From: Paenibacillus wynnii
GTDB taxonomy: Bacteria > Bacillota > Bacilli > Paenibacillales > Paenibacillaceae
NCBI RefSeq assembly: GCF_000757885.1
Contig: NZ_JQCR01000003.1
Location: 2,418,001-2,482,000, forward strand
Direction: 5' to 3'
Length of the DNA: 64,000 nucleotides
Part shown: piece by piece, positions 43,870 to 54,062 of the stretch
Layout: each line of letters opens with the position of its first letter
Position numbering within the stretch: position 1 is the stretch's first letter
Position numbers and translations under genes: made by a program
The notes under the pieces: generated by a model
Databases searched by the model: none
What the model was told of the DNA's origin: nothing
Seen by the model: the letters and a program-made list of their open reading frames with translations, nothing else

Positions 43870-45105
43870 TTATAACTTATAAGCGCCTTCTATATCACAT
43901 ATATTTTTGGTGTCTAATATAACCTTTCCTCTTAACTTTTCCATAACTTCTTTAATTTCATTGTGAGATACCATGATTACAACAAAATCAACATCAGCTA
44001 AAAAAATATCTAAGTCATGATATTGATTTTGTACAATATCTCTCTTGACATAAGGATCATACGTTTTCAGAGCAGGAGCTAAGTGCTTTTCCATTGCTTC
44101 TAATAACTGCAAAGTAGGACTTTCACGCACATCATCCACGTTATCTTTATAGGTTAATCCATATAAGCCCACTCTAGATAAGTCTTTCATTTCTTTATCT
44201 TTCATTATTTCATGAACTCTACCTAACACATACTCTGGCATTGAGTCATTTATTTTTCTTGCAGCTAATATGATATTAGCAAGTCCAGGGTAATCTCCTA
44301 CCAAGAACCATGGATCTACAGAGATACAATGCCCACCAACACCGGGGCCGGGCTGGAGTATATTTACACGAGGATGCATATTTGCGATTCTTATTATTTC
44401 GTAAACATCCATTTCGTCAGAATGACAAATTTTTGTCAATTCATTTGCAAATGCAATATTTATATCTCTAAATGTATTTTCAATAACTTTCGTCATTTCA
44501 GCAGTTCTAATATCGGTTAATTCAATATCACCTTGACAAAATACTTTATACAAATCTTTTATTAATCTTCCTACTTCATTATCATCTGACCCAATAGTAC
44601 GTGAGTTATGTTTCAACTCGTAGATCATATTACCAGGAATAATTCTTTCTGGTGCATGAACCAAATTAATATCTTTTCCGATCGAAAATCCATTGGCTTC
44701 TATAACAGGACGAACGGATTTGTTTATCGTACCAGGTGAAACTGTTGATTCAATTACTATTATTGCTCCTTTCGGACTTACATCCATAATACTTTTCACT
44801 GCTGACAAAACATAACTCGCATCAATTTTCTTACTGGATTTATCATAAGGAGTAGGTACCGCTACAATATATACATCTGCAGTTACATATTTAGTTGAAA
44901 ATGTAATTCCCTTAGACAAGGCTTGTCTAAACAGTTCTTCAAGACCATCTTCTTCAAAAGCATTTTCACCTAATTTTAAAGTATTCACCAATTTTTCATT
45001 ATAATCTGTTCCAACTACTTCGACCCCATGTGCTGCAAACATTAGTGCCGTTGGAAGGCCGATATACCCTAATCCAATAATATTAACTTTCTTATTTTTC
45101 AACAT
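43870..45105 (-). CDS. UDP-N-acetyl-D-mannosaminuronate dehydrogenase-like enzyme
   Basis: Nucleotide-sugar 6-dehydrogenase, 411 residues. NAD motif NIIGLGYIGLPTALMFA at 7-23, VAVPTPYDKSSKKIDASYV, STVSPGT, catalytic cysteine in GPGVGGHCISVDPWF near 255, and a UDP-binding C-terminal domain (GLTYKDNVDDVRESP). The GHCIxVDPWF form matches WecC (ManNAcA) rather than UDP-glucose dehydrogenase. Start is the ATG seven bases after AAGGAG. Its product would be an acidic sugar of the polymer or of secondary wall polysaccharide. The epimerase making UDP-ManNAc is not in this window. Confidence 0.9.
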   Translation of the reverse strand: MLKNKKVNIIGLGYIGLPTALMFAAHGVEVVGTDYNEKLVNTLKLGENAFEEDGLEELFRQALSKGITFSTKYVTADVYIVAVPTPYDKSSKKIDASYVLSAVKSIMDVSPKGAIIVIESTVSPGTINKSVRPVIEANGFSIGKDINLVHAPERIIPGNMIYELKHNSRTIGSDDNEVGRLIKDLYKVFCQGDIELTDIRTAEMTKVIENTFRDINIAFANELTKICHSDEMDVYEIIRIANMHPRVNILQPGPGVGGHCISVDPWFLVGDYPGLANIILAARKINDSMPEYVLGRVHEIMKDKEMKDLSRVGLYGLTYKDNVDDVRESPTLQLLEAMEKHLAPALKTYDPYVKRDIVQNQYHDLDIFLADVDFVVIMVSHNEIKEVMEKLRGKVILDTKNICDIEGAYKL

Positions 45106-45304
45106 AATCATTCTCCTTATTTAATATCTAATAAAACAGCAGTATCTAGCTTGCATTCTCACTATTACTATTAGAAGTTTATAAATTATATTTGTATGAT
45201 TAGTATCCATAAAAATAATTCTTAACAATTCAGCATTTTCTCTTTTTCGAAATATCATGCTGATGTTCCTCGACTTTCCAAATTAAATAAAAAAGGCAGT
45301 ATTT

Positions 45305-47389
45305 TCATTGATAATTTATTTTCTTTTCAATGAGAAGTTTTGTATTTTTAATTCTTTTAGATAATAAGGCTCCATATCCTGAAGATGAATATTCTGCTTC
45401 TTTACAATCGTATAAAAAGGGCTTATTACTTTTATCCAATATTGTAATAACATTTTGATTTAGTTCAATTCTTCGGTAATGAACTATATCAGCGAAATAT
45501 AGTATCATTCCTATTGAACAGTTAGTAAGTTCTACAATTTTACCGGTTATATTAACTTTCACACTAAAACAATCTTTTAAATTATTGGTTTCTATTCCAT
45601 GGTATGGAATATTGTGTGCTTTTACACTTCTGAATTGATTCCTTCTATTAATCAAAGGGGTATATATGTAGCTTCCTTGATCACTAAAGTAATTTTCTAA
45701 TCCATAACTCACTTCAAAATGTAAGAAGTCATTGTGAAGATGAGCGTTATGCATAATTCCAAGATCTGCCACGGACCGAACAAAAAGCTTGAAATTATCT
45801 AGCTCAAAAACTGCCAATCCAAAATCAGGAGAATAATTCAGTGTTGAATTCTTCAAATTTAAATTTTCAACTGGAAATATAATTTTAGTAATTTGCTTAT
45901 TAATCAATGTTGATAAATTAAAATCATCAATAGATATAATAGGTTGTTGTTTGGTAAATTCAAATGCTTCATCAGAAATTAATGTTTTATTGTTTAATAA
46001 CGCAATCATAATCTTGTAATCTAATGGAAATTCTTTATAGAATGTTTTTAAATAATTATATTTTGTAATTGCATATACTATTGCTAATAGCGAGTTGACA
46101 CTTAACTCATTTTCATCAAAAACTTGATTATCTTTATAAAGGTCACTATAACCTGATAAATTATAGTATTTTTCCTCGTAATCCTTAACTGATAAAAACT
46201 CACCTATGAGATCTAACTTAATTAACCGCCCGCTATCATTGTCGCCTATTTGAATTATATTACCATCATGCTTTTTAGTGAGGGCAGCAAAATGTGCAGC
46301 TGAATTAAGCTTCTTCAAGAACCTCTGCTCAATTTCAACACCGTTTCTGATTAGTAACGCCATCGAATAAGCTGATATTTCAGCACTTAAACGATGATAG
46401 ACCGTTGAACATTCATAGTTTCCGCCATCTTCTAAGAATTGTTTATCAAACTCACTTAAAAACTCTACAGATGCGAATTTAAACCATTTTTTTGTTTCTT
46501 TATTCTTATAATAACTAGCTACAAATAATAGCCCACAAAGATTCGATAAATAATGGTTTCCATTTTTATTTGTCACAAAGTTTAATTCTAAATTACGTAT
46601 TATAAATCTTCCATGTTTCATTATCTCAGAAGAAATGTATATTTTAAATTCTTCGTCCAAAACGTTATAATTATCTATTTGTAAAAACAAATCATAGGCT
46701 ATTAATATATTCACCACACGTATCGCTACTTCCATAGTGCAATTCCAGTTAACACCTTGTCCTATGGGATTACTCTCACAAAAATCAATAATTTGGAATT
46801 TAAATTCTTTTATTAAAGTCTCTCTTTTTTCGTGCATTGAAATTCCCATGAGGGCCATTTGAGGAAGATGATACATTCTTGCTAACTCCCAAGGCATTTT
46901 TAGGTCTACGCCTTCAGGCAAATTTGACGAAACTTTCGAGGCTGATTTTTCAGCATCAAATAAATAGCCTGATTTTAAATCCCTATGCCAATCAATTGGA
47001 GAGTAATTCTTGTCAACTCTCGCCTTAACAATATCAACAAATGGTCTTACAGGATCAGCTAAATATTTAACGCCCTCAATTCCAAGTACCTGAGCTTTAT
47101 AGTCTGATGATATCCATCCACTTCCTAGTATATTAAAATGATGCGATAGATACTTATTACATGTAAAATTCATTAAATTTGAATCGATAGACTCATTAAA
47201 TATGATCTTATAATCAATTAAGCTTTCAATTCTTAGTAATGGCATTTTTTTTTTATAACTTTTTATTTCATAACTAAAAAGCATATCGTTTAAATTAGTT
47301 TTACCCAATACCCTTTTTAAGACAATTCGCTTAACAATAGTATTGGAACGAAAAAAAAATGTCCTCAGTATTTTAATGTAAGAAATCAT
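45305..47389 (-). CDS. Heparinase II/III-fold protein of polysaccharide cluster
   Basis: 694-residue protein without a signal peptide. The N-terminal (alpha/alpha) toroid (about 90-400) has NKNGNHYLSNLCG, the GGNYECSTVYHR block with the Tyr/His pair and QIGDNDSGRLI. The C-terminal beta-sheet domain (about 490-690) has HLHNDFLHFEVSYG. These are the conserved points of the heparinase II/III-like family. Such genes are frequent in O-antigen and exopolysaccharide clusters, where they may trim or modify uronate-containing chains; this is inference. Its start overlaps the wzx stop (ATGA). The composition is AT-rich. Confidence 0.87.
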   Translation of the reverse strand: MISYIKILRTFFFRSNTIVKRIVLKRVLGKTNLNDMLFSYEIKSYKKKMPLLRIESLIDYKIIFNESIDSNLMNFTCNKYLSHHFNILGSGWISSDYKAQVLGIEGVKYLADPVRPFVDIVKARVDKNYSPIDWHRDLKSGYLFDAEKSASKVSSNLPEGVDLKMPWELARMYHLPQMALMGISMHEKRETLIKEFKFQIIDFCESNPIGQGVNWNCTMEVAIRVVNILIAYDLFLQIDNYNVLDEEFKIYISSEIMKHGRFIIRNLELNFVTNKNGNHYLSNLCGLLFVASYYKNKETKKWFKFASVEFLSEFDKQFLEDGGNYECSTVYHRLSAEISAYSMALLIRNGVEIEQRFLKKLNSAAHFAALTKKHDGNIIQIGDNDSGRLIKLDLIGEFLSVKDYEEKYYNLSGYSDLYKDNQVFDENELSVNSLLAIVYAITKYNYLKTFYKEFPLDYKIMIALLNNKTLISDEAFEFTKQQPIISIDDFNLSTLINKQITKIIFPVENLNLKNSTLNYSPDFGLAVFELDNFKLFVRSVADLGIMHNAHLHNDFLHFEVSYGLENYFSDQGSYIYTPLINRRNQFRSVKAHNIPYHGIETNNLKDCFSVKVNITGKIVELTNCSIGMILYFADIVHYRRIELNQNVITILDKSNKPFLYDCKEAEYSSSGYGALLSKRIKNTKLLIEKKINYQ

Positions 47390-48657
47390 TTCACTGATTC
47401 TCCTTTATCCAGAAAGATAAAAAATGTAGCCGATACATTTATTATCATATGTGTAAGAATTGTTGCAACCGCAGCACCATTAATACCCCAGACAGGAATC
47501 AACATCCAATTGACCAAAACATTCACACCTAATGATGTTATAGCAAGTAAACAAAGTGTCTTATATTTTTTAGCAGCCATCATTATGCTTGTATTTGATG
47601 CAAACATATAGCTAATACCTACTCCAACACATAAAATTTTAAATGTATTTATAGCCTCATCATACTGCTCTCCGTTCATAATTGGCATAAATATATCACT
47701 AGCTAAAATAACAAACACAGAAAATGGAATAACAAATTTCCAAGTTCTTTTCAACCATATCAATGTAAATTTCTTTCGTTGCTCAATATCATCTATATAT
47801 TCCTTCTTTGAAGTTCTTACTCTTAAGACAGCTTTAATAGAAGGTAATAGAGTCAGTAACAATGAATAATATTTAAAAGCAATACCATACATTGCTACAT
47901 CCTTTTCCGTCATCATATTTGAAATCATAACAATATCTATCTGATTAATTACATTTAAAATTACTAGATAAATCACAATTCCAAAACTATCTTGAAGCAT
48001 CAATTTTAGAATACTTCGGTTAGACAAAATTTCTTTCAGTAAAGTCCCTTTATATATACGGATAATTCCAAAAACAAAAGCAATTGAACCACAAATAACA
48101 TATACAAGAAATACTTGAGTTGCTTTGACTTCTTTAAAAATAATCATTAAATATAATAATGATATTAGTATGAAAACATTTCTTAAATTATTTGTAATTC
48201 CTGATTTAACATACATTTCCCGAGACTGAAAAAAGGCTTGATTCATATTTATTAATGATAAAATAAATCCATAGAACGATGCATAAATTACAACGATAGC
48301 AGTTGTATTATAAATCCCCGTCAAAACAGGAACCAATGTTATAACTAAAAATGAAAGTATAAATATCAGTAAAGAGGACACTGCATGTAGTCCAACTGTA
48401 CTTTTACCGGTTCTTGAGTATTGCTCTGTAGAGTAACGTATAAATGAAAGTGATATCCCTTCGCCGAATACCCCATAAATAAAGCTGGATAAAGCAGTGA
48501 ATTTTACTATATCTGCATATTGTGAAGGTGACATTATTCTTATTAGTATAATTGTAATTACTATCATAAAAACTTTGGATAATATATCAAAGATAAACAC
48601 TTGAAGAAAATCTTTCGGAACTTTTTTATGTACCTGCCCTATTAAACTCCGATTCAT
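47386..48657 (-). CDS. Polysaccharide repeat-unit flippase (Wzx, MATE/MOP fold)
   Basis: 423 residues, about 12 membrane helices, of the polysaccharide-export MOP family. The characteristic end region PVWGINGAAVATILTHMIINV is clear (residues about 385-405; shown in part as WGINGAAVATILTH). It would move lipid-linked repeat units across the membrane for Wzy. It lies directly before the heparinase-fold gene and after wzy. AT-rich. Confidence 0.92.
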   Translation of the reverse strand: MNRSLIGQVHKKVPKDFLQVFIFDILSKVFMIVITIILIRIMSPSQYADIVKFTALSSFIYGVFGEGISLSFIRYSTEQYSRTGKSTVGLHAVSSLLIFILSFLVITLVPVLTGIYNTTAIVVIYASFYGFILSLINMNQAFFQSREMYVKSGITNNLRNVFILISLLYLMIIFKEVKATQVFLVYVICGSIAFVFGIIRIYKGTLLKEILSNRSILKLMLQDSFGIVIYLVILNVINQIDIVMISNMMTEKDVAMYGIAFKYYSLLLTLLPSIKAVLRVRTSKKEYIDDIEQRKKFTLIWLKRTWKFVIPFSVFVILASDIFMPIMNGEQYDEAINTFKILCVGVGISYMFASNTSIMMAAKKYKTLCLLAITSLGVNVLVNWMLIPVWGINGAAVATILTHMIINVSATFFIFLDKGESVK

Positions 48658-48761
48658 TCTGACCGCCCCACTTTTCTCCGAACCCTTTTCTTGATATACA
48701 CTACTAATAAATTTAATAATTTACATAATGATCTGTATTAAATTTATAAAGGCAGTGTGTC

Positions 48762-50147
48762 TTAATCATTGTATTGTTTTAAGTAATCAATACTTTTGCT
48801 TGATGAAAGAATTTGGAATTTATTATTTTTGTTAACTAAAGATAGTAAAATAAGAGCCATAATATACCCATATACACTTAAAACAACAAATATTGTAGCA
48901 CCAGTTATTGCATAAATTAAAACTATTAAAATAGATATATAAGTTTTAATTTCCAATCCTGATGTGACTTTATCCAACAAATAAAACAAAAATGCATATG
49001 TAACTGGAATAAAAATAATACCAAGTGGTCCATAAGAATATGCACTACCAAACAATCCCGTATTAGCACTAACCGCAGGATTATGAAAATATAGCCCTCC
49101 TAAAATGTATGGGACACCAAATGTGTAGGGATAGTCAGAAACAAACCCAATCTTCTCAAAGACACTAACAAAAGGTACTACGGAAGGCATATCTTTAAAA
49201 TATTCAAAATAACAATTACTCAATATTGCAGGTAAATAATAAATCCGCTCAAGAGCAGTACTTACTAAAAATGTCGATTTCCCTATAATTGATTCAATAT
49301 AGATAAGGATATTTACTAAAATCAACATTAAAGGTATTATTTCAACCATGAATTTTCTGTAAAAGATATATGCTAAAATAGATGCAGGCAAAATAAATAG
49401 TGCTGCTTTTTGGTTATCTATACTATATAGGTGAAGTTGAATGTATATTAGAAATAAAAGAAAGATCCAATTTTTCTTTTGCCAACAATAAACCCCTGCA
49501 AACGGTATAATAATATACATTGCATTATTTCTGAAATATTCAACAATTGTCCCTAGGTTATAAGTTTTTGCTTGACTTCTTAATTCATAAATCTTTATAG
49601 AGTCTAGTGTTATATTTAATTTAAAACCGTTAAATCTCCAAGATATTATAAATACCCCTAAGCAAAAAATATAAATAATTGCTAGCCATATGTAGTATTT
49701 CGAGCTATTATTTAATGCTAAACGATTATTAGTAGATGATTTACTTTTTTTGATATTACAAAGCAAATATGATGACACCAAAAGCATCGACCAAAAAACT
49801 ACAAAGTTATATAAATACTCGTAGTCTAGGTTAGCAAGGCCAAACAATGAAATTGACGGTACAAAGCTCATAATAAATAACCCTAATATAATAATTTCAG
49901 ATCCTCTGTCTCTAGTTTTTAGTATTTTCTTATCAATAAAAATAACCGCAATTAGGTAAATAATCCACGAGATAACATATTTCACTGCATTTAATTCCAT
50001 ATTAAACACACCACTAGATAGTAAATAACTTTGCTCGTGGTAATTATTTAACACCGTAACATATAGAGAATCTAGGGAGAGCCTAAACAAACCCATATTT
50101 AAAGTAAAATACTTCGTTTTTTTACTTTTTTTGTTCACAAGTCCCAC
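48762..50147 (-). CDS. Oligosaccharide repeat-unit polymerase (Wzy-like)
   Basis: 461-residue membrane protein with about 11-12 helices and a large extracytoplasmic loop (about 300-370, including VPFVSVFEKIGFVSDYPYTFG split as VPFVSVFEKIG). These are the hallmarks of Wzy/EpsK polymerases despite low sequence identity. GTG start, eight bases after AGAGG. Neighbours are Wzx and glycosyltransferases. Specificity is not predictable. Confidence 0.85.
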   Translation of the reverse strand: MGLVNKKSKKTKYFTLNMGLFRLSLDSLYVTVLNNYHEQSYLLSSGVFNMELNAVKYVISWIIYLIAVIFIDKKILKTRDRGSEIIILGLFIMSFVPSISLFGLANLDYEYLYNFVVFWSMLLVSSYLLCNIKKSKSSTNNRLALNNSSKYYIWLAIIYIFCLGVFIISWRFNGFKLNITLDSIKIYELRSQAKTYNLGTIVEYFRNNAMYIIIPFAGVYCWQKKNWIFLLFLIYIQLHLYSIDNQKAALFILPASILAYIFYRKFMVEIIPLMLILVNILIYIESIIGKSTFLVSTALERIYYLPAILSNCYFEYFKDMPSVVPFVSVFEKIGFVSDYPYTFGVPYILGGLYFHNPAVSANTGLFGSAYSYGPLGIIFIPVTYAFLFYLLDKVTSGLEIKTYISILIVLIYAITGATIFVVLSVYGYIMALILLSLVNKNNKFQILSSSKSIDYLKQYND

Positions 50148-50150
50148 AGG

Positions 50151-51257
50151 TCAAACCTCTTTTCCCTCAACCAATTCAATAAATTGCTTACCAACATTTT
50201 TAATATCGAATTTTTCTAATGGTATATATAATGATCCAGTAAAATCCCCATCAATAAAAGAAATTATTTTTTCTAAGGATATTTCATCCTGTTTAAACGA
50301 TAAGATAGGTCTTTTAGTCAGAGCATAATCAATCAATTTTGATGGTATTTGATTTGAAGTACTATTCTCAATATTAATTAAGAAATCCATTGTACTAAGC
50401 TTAGAAATACATTCCTCTCTAGGGATTAAACCATGTATTTGTAAACGATTTCCTAATATTTCCTTATACTTTAGTAATATATCTGTATAAATTGATCCAT
50501 GCGTAATTGTATATAAAACAAAAACAAAGTCTCTATCTAATTTTGATAAAGCTTCTAGTAATTTCTCAGGATTGCGTATTTCTTTATAAAATATTCCTGC
50601 GTATGCAAATGTCACCCTCGCATTTTTCTGGTAGTTTAATATACTAGTTTTACTAAAATCAAACCCTTGAGGAATTACTTTGATTTTACTATCAGCAGCA
50701 TATTCTTTAAAATAGGCAGTTGCAGCTTCAGTAGGAATTGTAATGTAATCAAAAGTTGAACAAGTGATCTTTTGTAAATTTTTAAAATAAAAAGCTACTT
50801 TTGTATCATTATTTTCATAAAAAGGGTCACTCCAGTCAGAGATGGTAACACATTCATGATATTTAGTATTCCTGATCTTGAGAGCGGTTATTAAGTTAAC
50901 ATAAAAAGGAAGACCAATAGAAATTACTGCACCGTACTTCTTAACATCAATTTTGTTATATAAGTAGGTTCCTGTGGTTAATATGAACCTATCGCCTACT
51001 AAATAATTAATCATATTTTTAACCATGGATAGAATGCGATTATTAGAAAATTTCGCAACTTTATTATTACTAACTTCTCTATTCTCCAACAGTTTATCGC
51101 TATATTCTTCATTACTTATAAACTGCTTATAATCGCCTATAAGGACATCAACCAAATAACCATTTTTTCTTAATTCATGTACTAATTCTTTAGCCCTAAA
51201 TGCTCTAGGCACATTTCTAGGGTAATACCAATGGGTTACGACTAATATCCTTTTCAT
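50151..51257 (-). CDS. Glycosyltransferase, GT4-like
   Basis: GT-B fold enzyme of 368 residues. The N-terminal domain begins MKRILVVTHWYYPRNVPRAFRAKEL, split here as LVVTHWYYPRN and PRAFRAKEL, typical of WbuB-like transferases. The C-terminal part has FAYAGIFYKEIRNPEKLLEAL, LQIHGLIPREECISKLSTMD and the donor-site SNQIPSKLIDYALTKRPIL (short forms). GGAGGAG precedes the ATG. The sugar transferred is unknown. Confidence 0.87.
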   Translation of the reverse strand: MKRILVVTHWYYPRNVPRAFRAKELVHELRKNGYLVDVLIGDYKQFISNEEYSDKLLENREVSNNKVAKFSNNRILSMVKNMINYLVGDRFILTTGTYLYNKIDVKKYGAVISIGLPFYVNLITALKIRNTKYHECVTISDWSDPFYENNDTKVAFYFKNLQKITCSTFDYITIPTEAATAYFKEYAADSKIKVIPQGFDFSKTSILNYQKNARVTFAYAGIFYKEIRNPEKLLEALSKLDRDFVFVLYTITHGSIYTDILLKYKEILGNRLQIHGLIPREECISKLSTMDFLINIENSTSNQIPSKLIDYALTKRPILSFKQDEISLEKIISFIDGDFTGSLYIPLEKFDIKNVGKQFIELVEGKEV

Positions 51258-51287
51258 GCTCTCCTCCTTAGATAATAATGAGTGTAA

Positions 51288-52400
51288 TTACAGATTTTTC
51301 ATCTTTAAGTAATAACTTTCTAATTTTTTCGCTTCAATTCTAATATCAAACCCAGCATTTCTGATTTTATTCGTCTCATTTGTTCTTACTGAATCATTCT
51401 TGGTTTCCAATATTCTTTCTGCCCACACGGAAGCGGCTGACTTTAAACTTAAGTAGCTTATATTTTCCGTTACTTTCGCTTCAATGGGGACAATATCTGA
51501 AGTGTAACACTGCAAACCAGTCATTTGCGCCTCGATTAAAACTATCCCCAATCCTTCAAAAATTGAAGGTAGGACAAAGACATCCATTGCATGTAAAAGA
51601 TCCCTTACATCTTCTCTTTGCCCCAAAAACAAAACCTGATCACTTAGAGAATAAAGCTTAACCTTCTCTTTAATCTCTTCCTCCAATGGCCCCATGCCTA
51701 TAAGTAAGAGAATACTGTTCTTATTCTTTTTGAATACTTCCGAAAAAATTTCAATCAAAAATTCATGATTTTTTTGTTTATTAAAGCGTCCTACATGCCC
51801 TATAACTAGCTCTTTATCTAACTTCAAATTATTGCGTACTTTTGTTCTGATTTTTTCATTAAACTCAAACTTTTTAGAGTCAACTGCATTATTAATTATC
51901 TTAATTTTTCCTTGCTTCATTAATCTTTTCCCATATAAGAAATTACCAGCTGCTTGAGAGCATGCAAAATAAGCATCGACATTTTTCTTAAGTGGTAGGC
52001 ATAAAATTCTATTTCTAATTGCATTAATTTTCTTATCTGAATATTTAGTTGTGTGACTATGTGAGATGATGTGTCTAACACCATATTTACGCCCTAGAAT
52101 TGAAAACAAAGAATTTAGATAAACTTCATGAAGATGAAGAATTTTATATTTGTCAGAGTTATCTTTGAAAAAAGATAATATGCTAAAAAATGAATTTTTT
52201 GAGAAACCAGGCTTTTTAACAAAATATACTCTACCACCTAATTCTTCTATCTCTTCAGCATAAGTTCCGTTGCTATCTACCCAATATAAAAAGTCAAATT
52301 GTATACTACTTCTATTAATATTTCTATAGTAGCTCATTATGAAACTCATTACACCGCTACTACGACTTAAAGTTGAAACAACATGTAAGACTTTTAGCAT
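51288..52400 (-). CDS. Glycosyltransferase, GT4 (EpsF/CapM-like)
   Basis: GT-B enzyme of 370 residues. VLHVVSTLSRSSGVMSFIM at the N-terminus, then VIGHVGRFNKQKNHEFLIEIF and VFVLPSIFEGLGIVLIEAQ, the E-x7-E donor-binding pattern of GT4. The ATG at residue 11 of the longest frame was taken because AAAGGGGAT lies upstream and the family start follows it. It resembles the EpsF/EpsD group of exopolysaccharide transferases. The acceptor is not known. Confidence 0.9.
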   Translation of the reverse strand: MLKVLHVVSTLSRSSGVMSFIMSYYRNINRSSIQFDFLYWVDSNGTYAEEIEELGGRVYFVKKPGFSKNSFFSILSFFKDNSDKYKILHLHEVYLNSLFSILGRKYGVRHIISHSHTTKYSDKKINAIRNRILCLPLKKNVDAYFACSQAAGNFLYGKRLMKQGKIKIINNAVDSKKFEFNEKIRTKVRNNLKLDKELVIGHVGRFNKQKNHEFLIEIFSEVFKKNKNSILLLIGMGPLEEEIKEKVKLYSLSDQVLFLGQREDVRDLLHAMDVFVLPSIFEGLGIVLIEAQMTGLQCYTSDIVPIEAKVTENISYLSLKSAASVWAERILETKNDSVRTNETNKIRNAGFDIRIEAKKLESYYLKMKNL

Positions 52401-52470
52401 TATCAATACCGATCCCCTTTTGTGTCCCAATACTTTAAAACCTCTATTTATATTGTATGGTTTTATTTAT

Positions 52471-53226
52471 TTACTTTATATTTCTATATTTACGAATACC
52501 TCGAATTATGTACCAGCACATATAATATGTTGACTTTATAGAATTCAAGCCAACAAAACGATAAGTTTTAAATGCCATTCCTAAAGACTTAATCTTATTA
52601 CTAGATTTTGAATTGTCAGATATTCTATAAATTAATAGAGGCTCGTTAACTCCTTAAGCGTATCGTTCTACTTTTAAAATGCGAAGCCATGAGCCGAAGT
52701 CTTCATGTGTTTCATCCTTCTCCATTTTATATTCTTCAATATATTTTTTTTTAATTAATACTGATGAGCAGGATATAATATTTTGTTTTAGTAATTCTTT
52801 ATAAGAAACTTTTTCCGGAACTTCAAGAATACCTTTGTAAAGTTCACTGTTTTCATTCATAAATGAAGAACCAGTAAACAGAAAGTTCCCCTTTGTTTTG
52901 TTTAAACAATTAATTTGTTTTTCCAGTTTTTCTTTTACCCAACAATCATCACTATCTAAATAAGCTATCCAGTCTCCTGTAGCTAGGGAAACCCCTCTAC
53001 TTCTGGTTGCGGCGACACCTTGGTTATTTTTATTAATATAAAATTTTATTCTACTATCCATCTTCGTCATTTCTTCTATTAGGTTAACAGTATTATCCTT
53101 AGATCCATCGTCAATAACTATTAACTCAAAGTTCTGGTGAGTTTGAAACAACACTGAGTTTATTGCCTCAACTACATATTTTTCACAATTATAAGCGGGC
53201 ATAACAATGCTGATTAAAATTTCCAC
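52471..53226 (-). pseudogene. GT2 glycosyltransferase interrupted by an in-frame TAA
   Basis: Inverting-type GT-A enzyme. N-terminal SIVMPAYNCEKYVVEAINSV, DDGSKDNT and the metal motif YLDSDD are intact. After 190 residues (DFGSWLRILKVERYA) a TAA at 52654-52656 ends the frame. The same frame continues without shift as GVNEPLLIYRISDNSKSSNK and on to a TAA at 52471, restoring the normal C-terminal block of the family and a length of 251. One base change (Tyr TAT or TAC to TAA) would explain it. The catalytic region survives, so a truncated active product is not excluded. A sequencing error is also possible. Confidence 0.85.
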
Positions 53227-53228
53227 GA

Positions 53229-54062
53229 TTAACTTCCCTCTTCCGTTAATCTTATTGAATCTTTAAAGCTCTTCACACAATAATTAGAAAAGCTTTTCTC
53301 ATAGGTTAGGTTTCCAAACATTTTATTTATAAATTTAACTCTTTTAAAAAATAGCCTCAACAGAGGATTGAATAGTTTTGTCATTTTAACTTTTTTCCCA
53401 TGGTATTCAGCTATGAGCTTTACCATATCACTTGTACTTACATACTCTTCATTTTGAGGAAGGAATACCCCATCATCACAATTATCAATTAACAAACTTA
53501 TAAATTCTGAGAGATTATCAATGTATATCATACTTCTCTGATTATTTAATACTGGGAAAAATGGTAATCTTAGAGCCAACTTAACTAACCTGGGATAATT
53601 GCCTTTACAGTTCTTTCCGTAAACCATTGGCGGCCTTACAATTGCAATCCTAAAGTTCTCGTTTGAAAGTTCCTTAATGTGCTCTTCTGCCTGAAGCTTT
53701 GAAATACCATAATACCCTTTAGGATTAGGTACCGATTCCATATTAATAACACCACTCTCAACTCCATAAACACTCATAGAACTAAGAAAAATAAATTGTT
53801 TAACTCCCTCTGCCTTAGCTTTTTGAGCAAGAGCGATGGTAAGGTCACGATTAACTTTTGTGTATAACTCAGAATTTGCTTTAGATTCTTTAATATGTGC
53901 AATTCCAGCAACATGAAAAACAACATCGTAGCCAGAAAAGGACTTTTCTTTCCAATTATTATCTCTACACGAAATGAATTCGCAAGAATATCGATTAAAA
54001 GTGCTAATTGAGAAGGCATTGCCAATATAACTATTCTTTGCGGTAATTAAGATTTCTTTCAT
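53229..54062 (-). CDS. NAD-dependent epimerase/reductase of nucleotide sugars
   Basis: Extended short-chain dehydrogenase, 277 residues. N-terminal ILITAKNSYIGNAF is a variant Rossmann motif. The catalytic Ser-Tyr-Lys triad is seen as LSSMSVYG and YYGISK, with the substrate region VRPPMVYGKNCKGNYPRL. It is similar in layout to 4-keto reductases of the WbpV/RmlD-like type that act on UDP-4-keto-6-deoxy-GlcNAc. It overlaps the sugar-transferase gene upstream by four bases. With the 4,6-dehydratase nearby it could make UDP-QuiNAc or UDP-FucNAc. Confidence 0.85.
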   Translation of the reverse strand: MKEILITAKNSYIGNAFSISTFNRYSCEFISCRDNNWKEKSFSGYDVVFHVAGIAHIKESKANSELYTKVNRDLTIALAQKAKAEGVKQFIFLSSMSVYGVESGVINMESVPNPKGYYGISKLQAEEHIKELSNENFRIAIVRPPMVYGKNCKGNYPRLVKLALRLPFFPVLNNQRSMIYIDNLSEFISLLIDNCDDGVFLPQNEEYVSTSDMVKLIAEYHGKKVKMTKLFNPLLRLFFKRVKFINKMFGNLTYEKSFSNYCVKSFKDSIRLTEEGS

